DNA of 64,000 nt, taken from NCBI RefSeq assembly GCF_963675165.1, contig NC_087385.1, forward strand, positions 2,232,501-2,296,500, in the 5' to 3' direction. A model generated the notes under the pieces. The model was not told the DNA's origin and made no database searches. It was given only the letters and a program-made list of their open reading frames with translations. The position numbers and the translations under genes are program-made. Shown here piece by piece: positions 1 to 12,400 of this stretch; the first letter of the stretch is position 1; each line of letters begins with the position of its first letter. This DNA is from Halichondria panicea. Taxonomy: Eukaryota; Porifera; Demospongiae; Suberitida; Halichondriidae.

Positions 1-2943
1 CAGGGAGAGATAACAAGTGCTTCAACAGCCTTCCACCAACCAGATGCATTCTCAGGCCTGGTACGAAATGTGATTATGAAGATAGCAACTTGCAAGACAG
101 GTGATGTTCACAAAGGAATGAGGGAATTCACCAATCTTGTTGTGCACAACCAGCAGACATACCTTTACTCACAAGTTGTGTTACATTCTCTCAACTCGAC
201 TGATAGTATAAAAAATCTCCAATTATGGGTACGAGAGGAGCTGCAGAAAGACGCTCAAGGAAGAAATCGTGATGTGACAAATATGAGTCTGTATTTTCGA
301 GGAGTGGGTAGCCATGAAAAGTTATTTGAAGCTATGGCGGCCATGTTATCTCGGAACGCTCTCAATCCTGCTGACATGTCCATCCTGTACAAGCACTACG
401 CTGACCAGAGCAGTTCACCTCCCGTTCACTACCTGCATATTCCGCATCTCCTAGGTACAGTAGAACAAAACTTGTCAGTGAATTTGCTTTTTCATTATGC
501 GTTGTGACAGGATAGTGCATGTTTGTATTGGTATAGCCACGGGTTTTTCCAAAGTGGATACACAACCATTATTTTCTATGGTCACATTGAACGTACCTGC
601 ATGATCACATTGCTTCCCTGCAGAGCTTCTGATTCAGGCTTTTTTCAAGCCAGGCTCTTCTATCAACCCCGACCACAGGGACAAGTACATCTTCATCCTG
701 GCCTACTCTGTGAGTGTGTACGAGCACCAGATGATTGGAAACCCTTGTCTAGATGACTTGGAAGCTACAAAGAAGGCGATTGAGACTGCTCATGTTATCT
801 GCTCCAGAGCAAACGCTTCACACGCTGAGCTCCAGGTCAGAAAGTGCTACATATAGTGGATTGACTGATTTTGTAATCTTCTCAATGGTAGGTTTCATTG
901 CATGTATTAAGTTATCCCTGTACCTTCATAGAAGTAGTCTCTTTCTCATGACACTCTTGTGTGTGTGTCTACTAGCCTCCATTGCCTTGTACTGGCCTCC
1001 CCGTGGTCATGTACAGTACGTACGTACCTATAGTACTAGAGAGGCTTAATTGGAGCAATATTATGTGCTAGTGACAGCTACTCTACTCAGACTTCAGCTA
1101 TTACATGCAAGTCAGAACTATTTTACTGCCACAGAGTTTTTCTCATTATGCTCTAAGCAAAATAATGGTGTATTCTGCAGGTGGAGGTCCCCACGCTGTT
1201 TGAATGTGTCAAGTATCCAGTGGTAGCCATGGGTGTGGTCCGGTGGGTGGAGCACACTCTACTGGACCCCATGTTCTTTGAAGAGGCGGCAGAGAGCTCA
1301 GCTTTGTTCCTAGTACTACTGGATGAGGTTAGCCTATATTTGTTGTTATAATGTACATGTATGTATGTGTACAATCATTGTCAGTGTGTCATACAGGAAG
1401 GAAAGGGGGGATATCTAGCAAAGCTCCAATTTCCCCCCTAACAGTTGCATTCAGGTACTAGTAGTATGACTAAATTAATGTCCATAGCCCGTAATTTTAC
1501 GTACTAACAGGGTATTGAAATAACCGTTTACCTTTTTTTTAGCAAAATGTTCTAGTTACTTTTCTTCCCCTCTACTTCAAAATCCTGTATGACACCCTGA
1601 ATTTGTACACATACATGTACACAGGAATACATTATGTACTCTTGATGTACAATATAAATTATGCACTAACAACAAATGTACAGGGTACAATGTAGAGCAT
1701 TAGCTGCATAGATCTGTAAGGAGCCTACATGTACAGACTCAGCTTGACGTTTTCCCAATACAAGATAGACAAATATTGTCACTTCAGCTACATGTACCAA
1801 TCACAATTGTACTTACATGTATTATTATGCTACTCTATGTGTGCCTGTCCTCTACAGGTTGCAGCTTGTCATCAACTACAGCATCCGTTCATTCTTGAGC
1901 TGCTCAAGAAACTGACAGAAGGCTCCTATCCGATGCTGGAAGTCAGCGTTCAGGTACAATCAGTTACACTGTACAAATGCAAACAGAGTAAACCATACAA
2001 ATATTTATGACACTTGGAGAGCTGATTTTTGGACAGAATTACAATGATTGTACAATGTTCTCTCCTTGGTATTGAGAGAAATTACAGTCATGTACATGTG
2101 CATGTACTGTAGTATAGTATCCTTTCTTTGGAGGGTTATTTTACTGTATTGTTTATTGTCCTACTCTTTTCTTTTATTTCCTTGTACTTGTGTAGATGGA
2201 GTTGAAGAAGAGCCTAGTGGATCATTTGGTGCACCTGCTGAGCTGTGGACACGTGCTCCCTGTAGTGCAGTACATTGCCCAGTGCATGGAGATGGGCGCC
2301 CTCGACCAGTCACACATCAGACACTTTGTAACCGAGGTGAGCTGGCTTGCCCTAGTCCAGAACCAGTATCGAGCTTAGAGTAGAGTGCTTTCTTTTTGTG
2401 TTATAACACATTTTCAAGGTAGCAAGCTTGTAATAATAGTCCTGCAGTCCCTTCCTTGCTTGATGTATTGTACATATAATTATAGGTGATTGATGTATGT
2501 AATTGCACCTCTCAACAAAATTAATTCTGATATAATTATCTGTCCTCATCAGCTAGTTGAGCTATAGCTAGTGGTCCACATAACATGCAGTTTGTGGGGT
2601 TTGGAAAGTGTGAAGTATAGTACGATGATTATTATTGTGCAAGTTCATAATTTTGAACTTACTGTTTCTATATGCATGCAGGTTCTGTTAATAGTTGGAT
2701 CTCCATACTCTGTGGACTTTGGCAGTGCCTTTCTGCCCTTGGTACAGAACCAGGAGATCACAGCTCCCCTCACCAACACTGACATGACTGACCCAGTCTC
2801 CCTTTTCTTAGGTATAATAATGATCATATACATGTGTAAGCCAATTATAATCATACAGGTATCATAATAATTATGGTATATATAATAATTTAATTATAAT
2901 TTAATTATAATTTATAATAGGATGCATAACTACTTGCAAGTGA
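1..2943 (+). CDS. NELFCD: Negative elongation factor C/D (TH1 homologue), 3' part
   Basis: NELF-C/D is a subunit of the nuclear NELF complex that holds RNA polymerase II at promoter-proximal pauses. Exons read as 1-454 (5' truncated by the window edge), 624-835, 1181-1327, 1858-1953, 2196-2336, 2682-2811 and 2921-2943 (TGA). All have GT-AG borders and the phases agree, giving about 400 C-terminal residues of a family near 590 aa. Diagnostic stretches include ALNPADMSILYKHY, FFKPGSSINPDHRDKYI, ILAYSVSVYE, VVAMGVVRWVE, HQLQHPFILELLKKL, MELKKSLVDHLVHLL and IRHFVTEVL, as in animal NELF-C/D. The last exon codes only seven codons and ends in a Cys/Lys tail (GCITTCK), comparable to the family's short C-terminus. 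The gene lies tail to tail with HYDIN, about 470 bp apart. Identification is from remembered family sequence. Confidence 0.94.
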
Positions 2944-3415
2944 TTATATACGGCATTGGGAGTATAATTGTAATTCATATTTTGAATACTGTCATTCATG
3001 TGTACACATGTCATTCATGTATTTTGCTTATACGCTAATAATATTATGTGCACAGAAATTATAGTAAGTGCAACGTAGAAAGTAAACTTTAATCGTCCAC
3101 ATGCAGCTGAATGTTCACGAAAGTCGAAGAAAAAGAAAAAACGTACATAGCTGTACTTTTTTTTACGACTACAATTCGTATATGTGATAAATTTTTTCTC
3201 AATCACACAAATATTATACTGTTTCACATAATCATTTCCGATCCTTAATTGTTTCAATGGTGACAATAAAATTTTAATGAGTATGCACATTTTACGGGGC
3301 ACGTCATGTAACATTAAATATACAATAAGCAAGTAAAAGTGAGTTTTTGTTGCCAGGATGATCTACATAATAATTGCACGTATTCAAGTGTTAAAAGTTC
3401 TGACATCGATAGTTT
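2944..3415. other. Intergenic spacer between convergent NELFCD and HYDIN
   Basis: AT-rich spacer between two stop codons. An AATAAA at 3265-3270 on the + strand is a plausible NELFCD poly(A) signal. I see no coding exon and no obvious repeat beyond runs of AATTATAA near 2880-2915. Confidence 0.6.
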
Positions 3416-6400
3416 TTAGGCTGGAGGCAGTCCTTTGAGATAATAGACCCATGAGATTCCACCGGACTTTCCTCGTCCCTCCGGCTTGGCCGATTGCTGG
3501 CTAGTCACCGTAAGTTTTCCAGTTCTGGCCACATTTGAGTCGGCCTGCTTGGCATCGTACGTAATCATTATATTGTACGTCTTCCTGGCTTTGAGGATGT
3601 CTCCAGCTTTCACACTAAAGGCAGGGTTGTCCACGCTGAAAACAAACTGTGTGCTCTGTGTGAATATGTTCCTGAAGGCAATGCTGATGTTACAGCCTGG
3701 TTTTATATTGAAGGGGCCCTGTGGTTTGGGGGCGAGGCAGTGCCCGTGCAATGGAATAGAGTAGTCACCTCCGCTGCTAGAGGAAATGGTTAGGTTAGCA
3801 GGGGTGTCACCAAGGTGGGAGGGCTCAAAGTTTACATCGACGCTAGCTTCAGTACCACTGCTTCCAGCCGAGGCCACTGTGATGCTTCTCTCAACATGGA
3901 AGTCACTGTTGTCTACCTGTAGAATAGAGGCAGACACGCATGTTGACACGTTAAACTTTTGAACCGTGGTATTGTAGTGCTTAGGTGGTACGTGATGTAT
4001 CATACGTTTAGGAGGCTGTAATAATTTTTTATTGTACAAAATCACATCATTGTACAGTGGAACCTCTCTATAATTATAATGGCCCCCTTGAGCAAGGACT
4101 ATAAAACTGCGTGACAAATTAATAGGCACCCATGCAAGTCCAAAATACAAAAACAAGCCATATATGGCTAACTCTGTTCCCCAGGTAATTAATGTAAGAT
4201 TATAATAATAGTTGCAAAGAAACTGGTTACTGTAGTACCGTATAGCGGGTAATTTTCGTGGGGTAAAATATTCGTTATTTTCGTGGGCAGGCTGACCTCC
4301 ACAAAATTTTATCGTAGGCATGGCTTATCTGAACGTAGGAATGCCGTGCAGCCACGAGACTAAACGAAATTTTTACTCACGAAAACTACCGTTTCTCGAG
4401 TTGAATGAATTTTTTACCTCACAAAACTTACCCGCTATACGGTATGTACATGGTATGTATACAGATCGACTCACCTTGCAAATATACTCAGTTCTTCCCC
4501 TGGCATAGCTCACAAACCTCACGGCCTGCTGTTGACTAACCCCTAGACTGGTAGTGAAATGGATAGGCCTCTCAGGAGGGGGACAGGTGGACCGTAGGTG
4601 GAGCTCGTACTGATAGACGCCCAAGTCTGAGTTGCTCAGTGTTAGCTTACCAGTAAACTCACCAACTTTGAGTGGGAGGTACTCAAACATACACTTGCCC
4701 TGTGTCAGTGCGTAATACAGGTTAATTATAATTTTTATCATACAGTAAAAGGTGATTGAATACTTCAAACAGGTACATGCACATGTATACATAATTATGC
4801 ATACTTAAGCACACCATTATATATACAAAATGCCTCTTTTACATATAAACATACGTAATAAATACTGTATGCTGGAAAATTTGGTGGGTATTATAATTAT
4901 TTGGCGAATGAGCCATTTGAACTGACTCAAATTTTTAAATTTGGCGTCTCAAGCGTGGCTGTTACAACAATGACATTGCGTCCACAAGAAAACTTTGATT
5001 TGCAATCTTCGGTAAAATTCGCCAAATCGCCAAATTAAAAACACCCGTCAAATTTCAAGTTATATTACGGTAGAACAAATTACTACATGTAACTGTAAAG
5101 TAGAGTGCATACATGTATGTACGTACGTAATTATCTATACACGTATGTAGCTACATATATATACTCCAATACCTCACTCTGAGCTCCTACTAGGAAGTTG
5201 GTTGGCATACTAATGTCAGAGATATTGCAGTTGGTGGTTAGTGTGACTGGAGTGGGTAGGGGGTTGGTGATGGTGAACACATGGGACGCACTCTTGCGTA
5301 CGGGAGTGCTCAGTTCAATTGTACCCATGATGCCAGGTGGAGTGGACTTGAAGCTGACGTGATAATAAAGGTACTCTCCGCTCAGCTCATTTCTAAATGT
5401 CACCTAAAAACAACACACATTGTACATTTTGATAGAAGGCAGAATTTAATATCACAATCTTTAAAGGAGCCTAGTTTATAAAGTACCAAAGACAGCATAA
5501 GCGTACACACTGTACAGTACAGTACTACGTAGCTACAATACTTTACTATAATACATGTAGTTAGCCCACCTTGGCCAATATGGAGCACTCTTTGAATGAG
5601 TAGAAGTGCAGCTTGTAGTCCCTCTTCCCTAGTGCAGGCACATCAATGTAGTCTAGACCGTGTAGACTCACAGAACGATCCAGTTTCTCGGGCCTCACAA
5701 TGTGTACATCAACTCTAAACCTTTGAGGCCGGCGCAGCCAATTCTCAACCGTCAGTAACTCAGTATGTGCAGTCTTACACGGTATCTCTTGTGTAAGAGA
5801 TCCCACAACTTTAGGAGGCTCGGCGGTGCCTTGCAGATTGTACAACACCCCGGTACCGTCTGGTTGTGGAAAAAAGATAGAGCCATAATGTTTCTGCGAG
5901 TCTGTGGTCATGGTTAGAGGGTGGTAGGTTAGTTCATAGTGTCGGGACTGGTTGCTGCCAACGCTGAGTGTTTCAGGGCCACTCCACTGCTCTCCTTCTA
6001 TGAGCGGACGTAGGAGCCAGTGAGAGTTGGTCTTGTTGGGGATGGTGAGATTACGAGTCTCCTTATTGCGCACATTGGTAGTGAATGGGAGCACCTACAG
6101 TTATGCAAAACATAATATAGGTACAGCACAGCTAAGTTAACACATGAAGTACATATGTAAGGTATACAGATCCTACAGCCACTGCAGACACATCCACTAG
6201 GCCGACTAGGGTGTATCAACAGATCATGTAGAGTCTAATAAGTTTCTATATTGTATATCTGTTGTGTATTCATGGACTCTTGGTTGTATGTATCGCCTCA
6301 GGCTATGCATTTTAGGGCGCACTCGGTTATCTATAGATCTTAGATTGTCATTGTAAACAATCATGTAGCCCGGCCTCCACTCGTTATATTATTTTGCACA

Positions 6401-9400
6401 AGGGACATGTTCATTGTTGCGTCAATAGGTGATCTGGGGTCGAATATTCCAACTACTGTAATTAAGATGCCACAAAAAATAAACGCACAAATATATAGAA
6501 TGGAGAAAAATACATACGTAAGCCTCAACTGGCGCCTAGCGACAGCCACGTTGACATTGCATGATAAATAGTTTTGATGGCTTCAAGTGATACCCAATTA
6601 GAACAAAGAAAAATTAGACTGTTGAAGTTGGCGCTACGATTAGAGTGGCGCCTTAATTAGACGGTTTTACGATATATATGCGTGTACAAAGGTATACGAC
6701 TACAACTTGTGCTCTTTATACATGGCCTCCACTCGTTATATTATTTTGCACAAGGGATGTTCACTGTTGCGTCAATAGGTGCTACTACCGTAAAACTTTA
6801 AATTAAGGCGCCACAAAAAATAAAATATTGACGCACAAATAATTATACATGTATATATAGAACGAACAAAATACATAAGCCTCAACTGTAATTCGTGCAG
6901 GAAATTTTTTTCGTGGGCAAGCTGACCTCAACGAACATTTTCAACGTTTGAGGCGTGGTTTCCCAGAACGCATGCAATACAGTGCACGTGATGAAGCCAG
7001 GAATCACTGCATTCAAGGTAAACGAACGTTTTACTCGACGAACATTTCTCATGGTATGGTAGCAGCAATCATTGTCCATGTATAGTTGTACCATGTATGG
7101 CTACATGTAGCTAGAGCTTGTATTGAGTTCATACTCAAGGGCAGTTGTATGTATTCATGGCAGCTCTAGGGAATAGATACAACTGCACAAGGGTTCAAAC
7201 AACAATACACCGCTAGGCTATAAGATAGCCATGGTACAGGTACTTAATTGTACTATGAGAACATCACAAATGTAATTTAAAGAATGGAATATTAACTACT
7301 GCTAGCTTTGATCTTGCTCTTTTTTTAGGACCCATTCAGTATCACCAGTAGGGTACATCTATAGACCGTATGTATAGCGTGCATAGATATAGACCCCTGC
7401 GGACTATACGTGTCTAGTGGGTATGGGATCTGTACACTGTCCTATTTGGTGGTTTTCCTTTGATATAATAATCATCCTGTCACTTCTGAATAATGTTATA
7501 TGTAACTTCTGTAACAGACATAATTAAATACATAATAATTATCAAACACTAATTTTACTAACAGTTTCTATCCACCCTATAAAACTACAGAATATTGAAA
7601 GTAAGTTTTTTCGAAGCTACAGCGTACAATGTCACATTGTATCAATATGTGGTGCACCACAAAAACAGGTTTTGGAGTTTCCGTTGCTCAAGCACACTCC
7701 TTCATGTCGATAATTAACTGTCTTAGCAAATAAGAGCGGTACTAGAGTACTTGCAAGCAGTGCCTTGGCCTTGAGAATACAATCAGGCTTTCCATGATAC
7801 TTTTTGAAGAGCCTCATTGTCGCAATGGCACCTTTTACAGGATTTTTGTTGTCAGACAGGAAATCATGAGTATTTACCTTTGCGTAAAAGGATGTCAGCT
7901 TCATGGCATAGTGGGTACTGATAGTATCTTCCCCGTTTGTAGGTTTTGAAAACATCAGCAAGCTCTATAACATCTTCAAAATCTCTGTGCTTCTCTAGGC
8001 GCAACCAAAATATATCCATGTTGAACCCCTGACCAACTAGGATCACATGAGGGCCAAGCAATTTCTTCACTTGAGCAAGTACGTCCTCTATACTCTCCCC
8101 ATCGTCTAGATCGCCTTCTTTGAGTCCAGTTAGTGGAGTGATGTAGCTAACAACTGCTGCAGAAGGTTTCACTGTCTTTTGAAGTAGAACGGTTTCATCA
8201 TAGTCAATTACAGCAACAAAGCAAATAGCTCTAGCATCATGACGTAGTCCAGTGGATACACACTTTACTTCTAAGCCTATGTATCGATGATCTGGTTTGT
8301 TAGCCATAGCCAAAGCTTCAAAATGGAGTGATAAAGAAATTCGTGTTGAATACGATCTGCATGCATGATTGTCGGATATGTATAGTTTCTATTTGTCACA
8401 TGCCCCACATTGTGCATTGCTTACATACTACGACAACCTTTGCACTATTGGCTCACAAAAACAAAATATAATGAATATAATTATATAGTCTAAGCAGAGT
8501 GCATGGGTGTGAACATAGAAAATTTCGATACGCACGAATTCGAATAAACAAGATACAAGCATGTATATACTAGCTAACATGCTCATTCGTCCAAATTTTG
8601 TCATGCAGCTTTATTAAGTATGGCAGCCATAATTAGGCATGGATATACACGTCAAGAATTAGTTACTCATTGTATAGCGCTGCATGTGTTACAAGCATAA
8701 ATAATTATATAGGACTATAACATACAACAACGCAAACTGCATGGTAAGTGACAACATAATTATGTCCTACAGACTATGTATGTAGTCATTAAAATTAATA
8801 CAGTATTACACAGTATTACACAGCAAATGTAAAGTTTCACTGTGCGTGGAAAGTTAAAACCTTGGGGCTCCACAAGTACACCTCCTGCCACCCATACAGA
8901 CTCCTTCATATAAACTGTTATTCCTCTTGGCAAATGACGGCTCAAAACGAGTGCTTGCAAGTTTCCTTTTTGCCTCTTCAAGCAAGACAGTGTTTCCATG
9001 GTAAAGCTTGAAAAGCCTCACACTCGCAATTGCTTCTTTTACAGGATTACAACCCATCGATAGAAAACCTACGTATGTAGTAAGTTAACAAAGATATTCT
9101 AAGGACGATAGTTTAAATTAGTATTGTAATGGTTATCCTACCTTCTGACAAAAGAGTATTAGCCTCATGACGAAGAGAGTGGAAAGTGTAATTTTCATAG
9201 CGAGAATTGTATGTCTTAAACATATCTGCAAGCTCCTCAATGCCACCGTAATCTCTGCCCTCCTCAAGACAAAGCCATTCAATGTCTTTGACCAGACCTT
9301 GACCAACGAGAATGACATCAGGGCCAAGCAAAGCCTTAACTTGAGCAATGACCACCTCTGTGCTCTCGGCTCCATCTAGATCACCTTCCCTAACTCCCGA

Positions 9401-12400
9401 TAGTGGGGTGAGGTAGCTAACTATTGGAGCTTCAGGCTTGACAGCTTTTTGGAGAAGAATATTTTCACCATAATCGATCACAGCAACAAAACACACAGCT
9501 CTAGATTTAGCATCATGGCGCACTCCAGTGGCCACACACTTCACGTCTAAAGCTATGTAACGTTGATCAGATTGAGCAGCCATTATACTAGTTTGATACT
9601 ATCCACTGAGTGCATGCATGCTACAACTTAAATACGCACTACTTTGGTTTTGGTTCTTGGAACCACTTTTTCTCAGACCTACATGTACACTATATTCACG
9701 AGATACCAATAAAGCTTGAATCTCGTTATGTACGAATTCGAATCAAGGCACATGTACTATCTACACTCTTTGATGCCTCAACGTGACTTAACATTCAGAT
9801 ATTCATACTTTCCTTTGTACTTGCATGCAATGACGGAGCACATTATGTGAGCTCCATACAAATACCTTCAAAGTGTACAGTTAGTGGTTACCTACATGCA
9901 TTTAGGCTCCATAGACGTGGCATATATATACATGATAATTATTGTGTAGGCATTGGTCAACCAGCAAACAAAGGGACGGAGGCCTTCAAACTCAGAGTCT
10001 GTGCTACATAGGCAAGTTACTACACAATACCCAGGGTGAGCCCCCCTCCCCCAAAGCAGACCAAAACCATCAAGGTTTAGACATGATTTTATAGTACATC
10101 ACTGAACAGTACCAGTAACATGTACTATCATGTACGCACTGACCTCTTTGATAGGGACCTTCTCAATGCAGACCCCAGTGAGTGTGAGGTGTAGGGGTTT
10201 AGCCCGGCCCTCAATGTGACACGGGATCTTGTCATAGCGAATATCGTGACTCAACTTGCTAGGTCTGAATATCAGGTCAAAAGTTATCTGTTTTGGGAAA
10301 TGGCATCGATAAGTAATATTAGTTGTGTGCTAAAAAGAGAACACACTGGTTTGTATACAAATCACAAACAATATTCTGTATAATATTATGTTCTACTCGA
10401 TAGAATCTGCCAAAAATGATCGACAAATCAAGGGCACATTAAGAAATTGCATCCTGTCCTAAAACGATTTACCTGCATTCCTGGTGAGATGTATCCATCC
10501 AAAGGGGTGAGTTCAAAGTCAGGCCCAAACCTGTTCTCCCACGAGAATCTTGCCCCTATGTCTCCAGAGTTGATCATGAGGATTCTCCGAGAGCTCTGAC
10601 TATCTTGGACCACCGGACCAAACGGTATGTAGCTAGTGTCGAGGGTTATCTCTAGCCCAATGCACGAGCCGGACACAACAAACAGTGGCTGAGAGATCCC
10701 TAGACACTCCAATGTTACCTGGGGGAATGAACGGGATATGTTAGCTACTGTAGTCCATTGTCATAATGCTAATAATAAATTATTAGCATGTATGTCAGTG
10801 AAATAAATATTCAAAGTCAATATGAACTGGCAGCACATGTGTGTGTACGTACATGCGTACATGTACAACGCATTTTCACCAACAAAGTACAAGAATAATT
10901 GAGTTGCCACAAATATCGTGGCAAACGTTGCACGAGTCTCCACACGGGGTTTGACCAGTCTACTGTTCGCCGTGCAACAGTGACGGCTTGCGAGTCTAGT
11001 ACATGTACGTGTATTACTCATAAAATTCCAGGCATGGTACATTGTAAGAGAACATACGTACCTCTTCAGAGAATTGTGGTACTCTGGTCGTGGGGTTGAA
11101 TGCAATGCTGACGGTGCTTTGTCCTCCATTACCCTCGACGCTGATCTCCTCAGTGGGACTCACACACAGCACACCATCCTTAAGCAATGCAGGAGTGCTG
11201 GAACTAGGCAGCAGAGACAATCGAAACAAGAGTGGTATGGGACTATGGTTGGCCAGTTTCAATTCTTTCTTGACCTTTTCGCCGATACGTAAAGCTCCAA
11301 ACTTGATTTCTTTATGTGCAGGGTCGGCTAGCTCTATCTTCATCTGAGCACCGTCGCCTCTGATAGAGACTGATTTTCTGGAGAGGCCGTTTATTTCGAA
11401 TACTACAGACTCTGAGTAAGAGATGGTATCTCGAGGTCTGAACTCAAAGATGGCCTGTGCCTCTTCTTTGGGTGCTAGAATACAGGACATGAACTGCACT
11501 GAGAGGTGAGGCTGGTCCTTGTACAGACAGTGAACACTGCATGGGATACATACAGCAGTTTTAAGCACCTTTGCAACACACACACACAAATAGGTAAACC
11601 ACAATGTAAACCCACAATGTAAACATGGACTACATGCAGGACTTACTTGAGCGGTTTCTTTACTAATTTGCAGTATCAAATCAAAATTGGCCAATGTACT
11701 AACACAACAACTATAGATCTAGCTATACAAGGTTGCAGTATAAGGCCTACTCCACAGACGTGATATGGAGAATGGCCACTGTACCAGAGGTGGGTACTTG
11801 GTCTATCTCATATCACACAGAAAAAATAGCTAGCAATTTGAAATGTGACCATAAGTTATAGTTATAACACGGGCACAAGGGGTGTATGGAATATATTGCA
11901 CTGAAGCACGAGGGCGTAAGCCCCGAGGGCTGAGTGCAATATATTCCATGCAGCCCGAGTGCACGTGTAATAACTAGTTTATATCCCGAGGGCATAGCAA
12001 CATAACACTGTCTTAGTAACACAATATAAACTGCACAAAAAGACGACAAAGACAACTCTAGACACAGCTCCATCTCTTCTCTCTCCTAGACGCCAGTATA
12101 TGCAGCGTATAAGATTGGCATGACCGACAAATGGCTTGACACAAAATTGTTGGAGTTCCAACGACGCTGAAACCACTGCAAAACAGCCCCACCCCACTTC
12201 TGGTGCTGCAAAACAGCCCCACCCCGCTACTGCTGCAAAGAAACAGCCCCACCCCATTTACTGCTGCGAAGAAACAGCCCCACCCCACTGTACTACTCAT
12301 CAGACTGATGATCAGTGTAACTGCTGCTCAAACAGCCCCCTCCACTATCCTCGGCATCACAACCAAGCCAAAGAAGCTCGCCTCTACACTGCTGCAAAAC

